From: Labyrinthula sp. Ha
Lineage: Eukaryota; Sar; Bigyra; Labyrinthulida; Labyrinthulaceae
Assembly (NCBI GenBank): GCA_015227615.1
Contig: JAALGZ010000009.1
Span: forward strand, 1-64,000
Direction of reading: 5' to 3'
Length of the DNA: 64,000 nucleotides
Shown one piece after another: positions 55,717-64,000 of this stretch. How positions within the stretch are numbered: position 1 is the first letter of the stretch; each line of letters starts with the position of its first letter. Position numbers and translations under genes: made by a program. The notes under the pieces are model-generated. The model saw only the letters and a program-made list of their open reading frames with translations, was not told where the DNA came from and ran no database searches.

Positions 55717-56175
55717 TAGGTTTCTATTGAGATCTCAGTGTTATTAAAGAAAGTTTCTTGTTCAAAAACCGCAAAATCTAGTAGGGGGCTAAGTATAAGC
55801 TATCACCCTTGACATTAATATTGCTGATTAAGCTAGTTTACTTACTACAGATATTATAGGTTGAGAACACGCAATGGAAATGATAATCATGCACTAGCTT
55901 GATTGCTTGTTGCTCTCCGTAAGACTTAGTATACAATGATCATTCCTGAGTCATATACAAATATAGTACGCTATTTCAAATGTTGAAACAATTTTGTTTC
56001 TACTTATTCTACTGACCCTTTTTCTAAGAGCTGCTCAATATATAAAGCTTGACTTCGCACTTGATAAAGGATCCGCTTAAGCACAACCAAATTCAGAGTG
56101 TTGAGTGTATGAAGCAGAAATATCCAATATTTATCCTACCAAAAAAAAAATGTTGTGGCATTAGCAGAACCTTTC

Positions 56176-59100
56176 GATAAAATCTAAGCATGCTACATGT
56201 TTTTGTGAGTTTCTTATAAGTGGTCTCTGTGTGATATTGTCCAGTTGGGTCCTTATAATGCACTGTAGAAGGTTCTTAAGAACGATTGCCTAAACTAATC
56301 GCATTCTACTGTAGATTTATTACACTCCATAATAGGCATTCGGTAACATTGACGTTGAAACGTTTTATCATCTCCGGTGGGCAATATCCTTGAATAAATT
56401 ATCTATCCACGCATAAAACTAAAATTTAAGAACCAATTAAAGTAACACAGAAAATAGAGAAGTAACCAAAACATGCTGCGGGTAGAAAGAAATGTATACT
56501 TTGAAAACTTAAAGGTGTCTTTCTTGAATATCTCTCCTCTTTATTGTAGTAAACAAAAGTATACTTCTTAATCTTAAATAGGTCAGAGAACAGCATATAT
56601 TACGAGTTTCTCATAAAACATTTTTACCAATTTTCTTAAATGCCTTATGATCACCTAATGAACACTAGTCTTAGTTCTGAAATTTTTATATCATGTGTAA
56701 AAACAAGAATGATATGTTTGGAGAAGAAAAATGTAAAAGTATGACAGACATACATCTAGTTTAAATGATAAGAACTTAAATGTTAGTTTGATTCATTTTA
56801 AATTCACTCAAAGTAAGTCTTAGATAAAGTTATAGCTCCAACTCATGATATTAAGAGCAGTAGGAGTTGAGCTTTGAGTCTCAGACAGTTTAGTTTAAAG
56901 TTATTTTAATTAAACTAGTATATCAATAGCTACGGTTTGTAGGGAAGTTCTTGAAGTATCCAAAAAAAAATATCAAATCCACGCTAACAATGACTTCACC
57001 TGAGAACAGTCATTGAAGAAGTTTTGTTCCTTTGTATCACCCTATCAGGAATATTAGACCGTAATGGGTAACTCTTTTCTTGTACATGAGAAACCAAAAA
57101 AAAGACCACTTGATTACTGACTCTATAACAATTACCCCAATGTTGTACTTAGCTTGTTCCTTGGCTTAGTTTCAGATAGATTCTTAATTGGTTAGATCTG
57201 TTAAACCTATAAACGAGTGTTTCTTGAACTAGTACCGAGGTTTAGGCTGAAAAAATATACTCCAACATCAACTTTTCATCTAATAAATATTTAAAATCTA
57301 CTCAAATTCTATTCGGGGGGCTATATCATAATGATTTAGCTTCTAATGATTGTCTATGTAAAACATACATAACCATAGGGAAACTGAAAGTTTTTGCATT
57401 TTTTAAAGTATAGATACTAAAAGCTAGAGTTTTTGGGTGCAGGTTAGGATAGGTACTCTTAATAAACATGTTTGTACTGTGATGATTACTTAAACCTTAC
57501 GGTTTAATTGATTCGTGGGGCCTATTACAATTAGCCTAAATATAAAGTTACTCTTCATAATGTTGGGCTTCATGTGAATCAGTAAACTGAGCTAAAATAT
57601 CTATTGACATAAACCTTTTCTAAGGTTAAAGTGTCCATACTCATCAAATACTGAAGGCAAGATACACAGAAACTTTTCTTACTGCTGAAAACTGCTGGGT
57701 GATAACATAGTGTTTGTTGAAGGTTTTGTGACAAGATGCAGGAGGTATCATATGCATCATTTTCTTCAACCATTGATTTTAGTTTGCTCCGCCATATGGC
57801 AGAAAAATTTTCTACAAATAAACAAAATAAAATAAAATTCTATGAAGAAAAGATAATTTGACTAATTAGATTAAAATTTCCTCAAGCTTTATTTATCATT
57901 TCATATATCGCAATAAAAATTATTGTCTAAAAAATAGAAATTCAGAACAAATTGCTTTCTCCATATATGGGCCTAAGGAATTCAACTCCATTAAGAATAT
58001 TGAAACATATAACAACAAAACTTAATGGGCATGGTATTCATATTTTACAACACCTAAGACTAGCACATAAACAGGAGTCTTAAAGTATATTTGAATATTT
58101 CTTTGTAGTAGAGTTAAAAGGTATGTAGACGGCATAAATAATAGCAGGATCATGTTTGAAAAAAGTGAAATAATTTTTTGAAAATAGTTTAGGAAGCATA
58201 TATATATGTATAGTCGAATGTTAAACTAATGTATAAATAACTATAAGTAGCATGTCTCATCATTCCACCCAACCCAAGAAATAGCAAAGTTCTTACTAAA
58301 AATAAATCAAAGCTGTTACCATATATCCAGAAAATACAAATTTACTGGAGAACAAGAACACATTGCATACAAAAGGAGAACCACCGACTGAAAAAGTAGC
58401 AATACCTCCGTTTCCTTTCCACGAGGACCCAAACCTTTAACCAATGGCGACCACCCCTTATATGTAAGCTATTGTACAAGAATATAAACGGCGAGTTTAA
58501 TATTCTGGCTACATTCAGAATACCATTTTCACAGCTTGAAAAACAGCAAAGTATTATCTGAAAGAATTGTCGAATGGATTTATGCACAAGAAAATATAAT
58601 GACCCTTTATTATCAGATTGAAAAGAATATAACGAGCATAAAATACTAGGAAGTTGTTTTAATAAACTGGTTTGGAGAACCACGGTTCTTTTATTTTGAT
58701 TTCAACTTTATAGCCCAGGAAAACAAGATAAAGCCAAACCAAAATGGGAAAATGAAATGAAATCTTTGGAAAATGAGCCATTTAAGATCCCAAAACAGAC
58801 CGTCAAGAGCCGAACAATAGAGAATATATCTAATGAACAAAATTTAGAACTAATTCTTACCATTGGAACGTACGGATAGAGTTTTTTTATCTCTGTTTGA
58901 ACAAAAAAGAAGTGTTAAAATAATATCACAACACTAGCAAGATTTGATGTTTCGGAGAATCCACCTTCACAATCTTAAAAGAAACACTCTGAAAATATAT
59001 TAAAAATCTCTTGAGCACACCTGATACCCTCTTCATAGTCAAACCATATCTTGAAAGAAAAATACTCGGCTATTAAATACTACAATCCACACAGATAAAG

Positions 59101-62100
59101 AGGATTCTCTAGGATGAATATTGTGGAAAATATTAAACCTTCAAACCTAAGCTAAATACCCTTCTTCTAAGACCATTTAATCTTATATTTCCAAGGCAAA
59201 TTGAAAAATTCTAGCACAATCAGTGTAAATAGTACCCCGCTTCTACTCTACAACTATTTAAATCACATCCTAAAACTTCACATCGATACTGATTTACCTT
59301 ATCCCATCAATATGCTCTTGCCGCAGCAAAATATGATGATAAATCACCCCATGAAGGCAGGTTTTTAGTCTCAGTTGGTTTACATATATTCTAAAGCTGC
59401 CTCAGTTTATTTTGAAATAATTTTCAATTGGAATTTGCATTAAGCTTTATCATTATTTTATATCTCATGATTTTATTTATTTATTTTTGCACAACAAAAT
59501 CTAGAGAATAAGTAAGAAACTATATGTGTGAAATAAGAATCTATGCAACTTAATCATCTAAATAGCTAGCTTCTTCCCAAGGACTGCGACTAGATTACCA
59601 AAAGAAAATTAACAAAAATACAAACTGAAATCAAGGAAGCTAGTATAATCTTATACCAGATACAGAGACGACTCGTAAGAATGAAGACAAGAAGACACCA
59701 ACTCCTTAGATATATTGACCACAGAAATACTATATGTACGGAATAAAACATACTCAAAAGATCCAATGGTTGTACCAAACGATTTTTTTTTCATTAACGG
59801 GTCTCGGAAAACTTCACGGTTATATTATAGCACAAGCTATGTTACAGAGAAAGCTAAAAGCGATATATTATTGACCTAAGTAACATCAGGGTCGGCAGTG
59901 GACTTGAACTCAATTCGTGACTTCCACAATATTTGAAATTTTATTTGCTGTTATAGGACAAGCAAATAATAAATATAAATTCATAATTTATATATATAAA
60001 CTTATTCTGTTCTTGAGAATATTCTACTAGATTTTATTCAAGCAATCTCACACAGTTACATACTACGGGCTTTATTTCTCATTACTTTTATTGTTCTAAT
60101 GTGATATGTAACCGTTGCCATAGCCAAGAATACCTTATTACTCATAAAACACAACACTAAAAACAATTCAGGTACTGCGATTTTCCATCGCTTATCTCTA
60201 CCGCGAAACATTTCCGGCATTAAAAAACTTCAGCAAGCAGTGGGGGTTCATAAGATTATTTTTACATATTACCCAAGAGTTTAGAAAATCCATTCTTCTC
60301 TGAAGTGTACGTTATATCTGCATAAGGGTTGCAATATAGAAAACCATGAATATAATTGCAGCAAACTACTTTTTACATAGTGATGATTGATTTCAAAGAA
60401 CAAATTGCAAAATTTGAAGTGAATATATTGTGATGCTATATGGGTTTTCTAAACATATCTTAATTATAATTACCTGATCTAATTTTCTGTATTTCAAAAC
60501 ACCGATTAAAAGAGTATAATAGATTTCTAGAGAGATATAATCAGTAGTTAACTCTAGTTTAGCTACCTTGCTAATTTCAAAACTAACGAGGATGAGAGGC
60601 TTCTTTGCTAACGCGTAAGCAGAGTGACAAACTAGGATCCCACACTCCTACAGCTAAAAAAAACAACTCTAACCATACCCATAGCTAACTATGTAGTTAG
60701 TCTGAATATAAAATTAACTGCTGATTCTTTGTAGAAGATTTCCAAGAACATTTCAGAACCATCAAGATGCTGACGAGATGAATTGTTGCTTTTCCATTAC
60801 TAAAACAGTACAGTATATAATCATTTAGTTGAATGCTGAGGATTTTGCTGTTGATCAACAGAAACTGATGATAAAACTATCTCAATCGACAGAAGAAGGA
60901 ACCTTTGGTATTATTTCAGATGCGATGTTCGTTTTCTTGCTCTACCACGGGTACAAGATCTTCAGCGGCTACATATCCTTAGATTGAATAGGTTTAATAA
61001 TGCAACACAGTTTACCGGCTACTGCATGCGCCTAATACCTGCTCATCTAGCAACATTCCAAGAATTCAAATGCATTGTATGACAAGAAATATATTTTTTC
61101 TATTTGAATATTGACAAAAATTGATTATTTCAAGAAGCGAAACAACACCTGCAAAAGAGGTAACCAACGTAAAAAATATCCACCTGGAGAAATAAATAAC
61201 AATTAATTCCTTATGGTTTGAATAACACTCACTCCAAGTTACTTTATTCAGAATGTCGGTAATTTTTATTTTTATTGAATGCTACTTCACTGTATTATAT
61301 GTCTCCTATAAGATATTTAGCCAGTAGCATACTTATTTTGAGTATTGAACAGAATGTTTTAGCCAATTTTTGCGACATGATTTTATGTTAGTCATATTTA
61401 GATTCAAAGCTCTTATTGAATAAGAAACTTACAATCGTTTAGGTTTTATTACGCGTGCAAGGGTGCAATAACTAGAGCCTTCTACTTTGTGAAACCTAAT
61501 ACAAGAAAATGTCATGAATAATGGATGTTTCTCTGCTTTTTCACCTCGGAAGCATATCTTAGAAATAAGATGAAGTTATAATTTATGCACCAGTATGTTC
61601 CAATTATGGTCTACACATTTTGAAAAGGTGGCAATGGATAAAATTTAAAAGTTTCGTGGAATATTAACACAATTTTTTGTAACCAATATAATAGCACTAT
61701 GTTTTTATCAGTGTCAGGGAAACAAAATGAGTTATATTCTTACACTATTTTGCATCAATCGAAGTATTTAATTGACAACAAAGAAAATACTTGCATTAAC
61801 GGGGGTGGTACTCTTGTGTTCCACTGTTTCAAGAAAATACTCCTTGGATGCTGGAGTATATCGCGTGTGGTCTATTGCTTCCTGTCAAACTAGGATTATT
61901 AAGACATTAAATTGTACAGTAACTTTCATTCAAAACTTAAGTAGATACACTTACTGGAGAAATGGTTGCAAATAGGATGAAGTTCTCTACGTATACGGAA
62001 ATTTTCATTAAATTCTTATGAAAAACCAAAGTGCACTCTTACTTAAATATTAAATTCGCGCAACTTTCACTTAAGTAATAACATAAGAGCTGCTTGACAC

Positions 62101-62579
62101 CATTTGAAAGAAAAACCGGAGTTCTGGGGCTAATTATTGCTGCCGGGGGAGTTCTCTTAATATGACCAGGGTTTTTCACGCTTCCACTAGGAATACTGGT
62201 TGCATGGACATTTCTGAAAAGAAGTACTAACATAGTGGTAAGAATCAAGAATAAAAAAGGATTTAGACTCAAGAAAAAATCTCAGTGATGAGTTGAGGAT
62301 CCTCAAACTCAATTTCGCTTAAAGCCAAGGCTGATGATATGTAGGATCTATAAAATTCAGTAGTGAAACCTATATTCCTCAAAAAAGTGTCAGCAAAATA
62401 CTCAAAATTCCCCAATTAATTCTTCATATATCTTCAAAACTTCTTCTTAAATTTTCAATCAGTTTCTTCTTTTTAATTATATTCCTCACTCAATAAGATA
62501 TTGAGACTCATTCAAAAGAATTATGCTTTTTTAGGGAAAAGTGGTTTAAACAAATTAAATACGAGATTACTGCAAATAT
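56176..62579. other. Long gene-poor region
   Basis: About 6.4 kb of AT-rich DNA without a recognisable gene. The longest frames (for example minus 58342-58683) have composition typical of translated non-coding AT-rich DNA. A few A and T homopolymers are present. No repeat of the regions to the left was seen. Confidence 0.55.
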
Positions 62580-63593
62580 ATGGCGGACGAAAAATTTGAC
62601 TCCCAGAAATCTTCAATAACTTATGAAGGAATTGTATTCACACCACATGGACCTGAAATTCACAGCAAATCAGAAGAATATAAAGTTAAGATACGTAAAG
62701 TTAACGATGTTATAAACGAAGATAGTTTTACAACTGATGTAGAACAAACCATCGATGATACAAAAAAGGCTCTCTTGCAAGTTCTTGGAGAGACAAAATC
62801 TTTTTTCCTCGCTCTTCAACGGGAAGCTAAAAGTTTAATAAAGGAGAATAAACCTTACATAAAAGCTAGATTAAATATGGCGTTTATTAATGCAAGATCA
62901 CTTGCTACGAAACTTGCTATTCTCTCAAGAATATTCCTCAAGGAAACGAAAAAACTACTCGCCCAAATTCACATAACACTTCAATCAAACAAAAAATATC
63001 GGCGATACACATTTTTAGTTCTCCTAATATTTCTTATCTATTGGATTTTAGTTTTAGTTTTATACTCGTTTAGTTATCTCGTATCTATTCTACCTTTTGC
63101 CCCAAGAAGTCCAATCCAAAATCGCAATGCCCAACTGATATTCTCCGATGAGAATCATATTAAAAGATCAGATCCTTTAACCAGCGGAAATACTTGGCAG
63201 TGTCCTGTTTGTAGCAAGATTAATCCAAACTACGTCTTGTTTTGTGAACAGTGTGGAACAAAGTTTGAAACACAAAGGATGCAGTCAAACTTAAACTCAA
63301 ACAGAGGACTCTCACAAGGCTCTTTTGAGTCTCTTAATCACCAAGATCTATTTTGTGCTGGAAGAAATTTTGATCTGTTTCGTGGAGCTGAATCAATAAA
63401 AAATGACTTTTCCTTCGAGCCAATAAAGGCTGTTAATTTGCGACATTGTTGTGTCCTATGCGCTGCTGAAGCAAGATGTACAGGTTTTACTTATAAAGTT
63501 TACGAAAATATGTGCCTATTAAGTTCAGGGGTGTTATCAGCGTATGATCTGGTACCAAACAATAAAATAGATACTGCAAGCCTTCAGAGATAA
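62580..63593 (+). CDS. Membrane protein with RanBP2-type zinc finger and PAN/apple-like module
   Basis: A 337-aa protein. Residues about 1-140 are hydrophilic with long amphipathic helices (KKALLQVLGETKSFFLALQ and onward). A strong membrane span follows (about 143-171, TFLVLLIFLIYWILVLVLYS). After it comes a zinc ribbon of RanBP2/NZF form, WQCPVCSKINPNYVLFCEQC (about 206-225). Then comes a PAN/apple-like module (about 259-320) with CAGRNFDLFRGAE, RHCCVLCAAEARCTGFTY and ENMCLLSSG. PAN modules are normally extracellular, disulfide-bonded and bind protein or sugar; RanBP2 fingers are normally cytosolic or nuclear. Having both on the same side of one span is odd. There is no N-terminal signal peptide. 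If the N-terminus is cytosolic, both modules would be lumenal. Confidence 0.75.
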   Translation: MADEKFDSQKSSITYEGIVFTPHGPEIHSKSEEYKVKIRKVNDVINEDSFTTDVEQTIDDTKKALLQVLGETKSFFLALQREAKSLIKENKPYIKARLNMAFINARSLATKLAILSRIFLKETKKLLAQIHITLQSNKKYRRYTFLVLLIFLIYWILVLVLYSFSYLVSILPFAPRSPIQNRNAQLIFSDENHIKRSDPLTSGNTWQCPVCSKINPNYVLFCEQCGTKFETQRMQSNLNSNRGLSQGSFESLNHQDLFCAGRNFDLFRGAESIKNDFSFEPIKAVNLRHCCVLCAAEARCTGFTYKVYENMCLLSSGVLSAYDLVPNNKIDTASLQR

Positions 63594-63670
63594 ACAAGAC
63601 TTTCTTGCTCTTTCCATGTATTCCTAGAATAAAAATGGAAACTAAAATGCTGAAATACTCTAATTTATGT

Positions 63671-64000
63671 CTAAGCTTTACTTTTCTTTAGATCTAAATC
63701 ATGTATTTGTTCTGTAAATATATCTTTCCAGTAGCTTGTAGAATATAAGTTGGAACCTTCAACACTCTCTAGGACATCAGGAGGATGAAACCAATAGTTA
63801 AAAGCTAGATGCCCTTCGCTATCTTTCTCGGATACAGAAAAAACTTCATGAAACCAACCACAAGGCAGATATAATAAGTCACCAGCTTCTAAAATAACTT
63901 CTGTTCCCTTTGACTCATCAAACTTGGGAAACTTTGTTAGATCAACCTCTCTTGTTGTTCTGATTTTACTGAAGTTTTTTGGTAACGAAACAAACTTCTG
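63671..64000 (-). CDS. JmjC/cupin-8 domain protein, C-terminal part (runs off the window)
   Basis: The last 109 residues of a minus-strand gene whose start lies beyond the right edge. The visible part holds the second half of a JmjC/cupin-8 fold: VILEAGDLLYLPCGWFHEVF, containing the distal iron-binding His in GWFHEV, followed by GHLAFNYWFHPPD. This pattern is typical of small JmjC hydroxylases such as JMJD7, TYW5, FIH and their protist relatives, which use Fe(II), 2-oxoglutarate and O2. Substrate cannot be told without the N-terminal half. The stop TAG at 63671-63673 lies 77 bp from the end of the convergent neighbour. Confidence 0.82.
   Translation of the reverse strand, partial: QKFVSLPKNFSKIRTTREVDLTKFPKFDESKGTEVILEAGDLLYLPCGWFHEVFSVSEKDSEGHLAFNYWFHPPDVLESVEGSNLYSTSYWKDIFTEQIHDLDLKKSKA

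Larger units (their letters stand above)
50481..56175 (-). repeat. Right arm of the large inverted repeat
   Basis: The 5,695-bp reverse complement of the left arm minus the copia interior and one LTR. Differences are sparse: about four in the outermost 459 bp, a few in the inner 300 bp, none changing a protein. The arm ends in GAACCTTTC, the mirror of the left junction. The unique DNA that follows has no match left of 39646. Confidence 0.95.

Noticed and set aside
39646-56175. Inverted repeat as a giant DNA transposon with terminal inverted repeats
   Set aside because: No target duplication at the outer ends, no transposase or integrase in the spacer, and arms that contain ordinary genes.
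58342-58683. 113-aa minus-strand open frame
   Set aside because: No recognisable domain, biased composition, no neighbouring gene structure; likely chance.
62039-62272. 77-aa minus-strand frame with an N-terminal hydrophobic stretch
   Set aside because: It begins at a TTG with no ATG in a suitable place and has no motif support.
1-64000. CRISPR arrays, bacterial operons or ribosome-binding sites
   Set aside because: No regularly spaced repeats; gene structure, signal peptides, copia elements and a spliceosomal intron show nuclear eukaryotic DNA.

Overview
This window is nuclear DNA from a microbial eukaryote. It is AT-rich. Most genes are single open frames, and the one intron I can support is only 28 nt. 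It carries Ty1/copia LTR elements, an R1R2R3 MYB protein, a cyclin-dependent-type kinase, an ER thioredoxin-fold chaperone, TYW1 and V-ATPase subunit e. A stand-alone UDP-rhamnose synthase (NRS/ER type) and an ERp29-tailed PDI fit an alga, a fungus-like protist or a similar lineage, but nothing here fixes the group. Three upstream non-ATG extensions (TTG or GTG) were discarded in favour of the first ATG: the CDK-like kinase at 17938, NRS/ER at 21402 and TYW1 at 34796.

Layout. 1-2660 has no convincing gene. 2661-7134 is a nearly whole copia element (173-bp LTRs, 5-bp target duplication) on the minus strand. 7275-8297 encodes a very acidic secreted or GPI-anchored-like protein. 8298-14460 is almost empty, apart from a cysteine-rich coding-like tail near 10.1-10.3 kb. 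14461-22798 is the densest gene block: MYB, O-fucosyltransferase-like protein, CDK-like kinase, PDI, NRS/ER and V-ATPase subunit e. 22799-27535 is mostly empty. 27536-29569 is a multicopper oxidase (MCO) gene interrupted by one in-frame TAG. 30347-31597 holds a hypothetical gene facing an EAF6-type subunit gene tail to tail. 34796-38227 holds TYW1 and two small membrane-protein genes.

The most striking structure is a large inverted repeat at 39646-56175. Its arms are nearly identical (about 99% or better in the stretches compared, with identical predicted proteins) and surround a 780-bp unique spacer. Each arm carries a divergent pair: an intact 670-aa secreted MCO and an 84-aa secreted cysteine-rich protein sharing a roughly 520-bp promoter region. 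The left arm also holds a full-length (broken) copia element. The right arm has only a solo LTR at exactly the same site with the same flanks, so the element was inserted before the duplication and one copy later collapsed by LTR-LTR recombination. Both copia elements have a primer-binding site matching the anticodon arm of tRNA-Asn(GUU), which suggests half-tRNA priming.

56176-62579 is gene-poor. 62580-63593 encodes an unusual protein with a membrane span, a RanBP2-type zinc finger and a PAN/apple-like module. A JmjC/cupin-8 gene runs off the right edge on the minus strand.

Functional links are limited. The MCO genes (three loci, two intact) and the small Cys-rich proteins suggest extracellular metal or phenolic oxidation chemistry. 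PDI, NRS/ER and the O-fucosyltransferase-like protein point to secretory-pathway glycosylation and folding.
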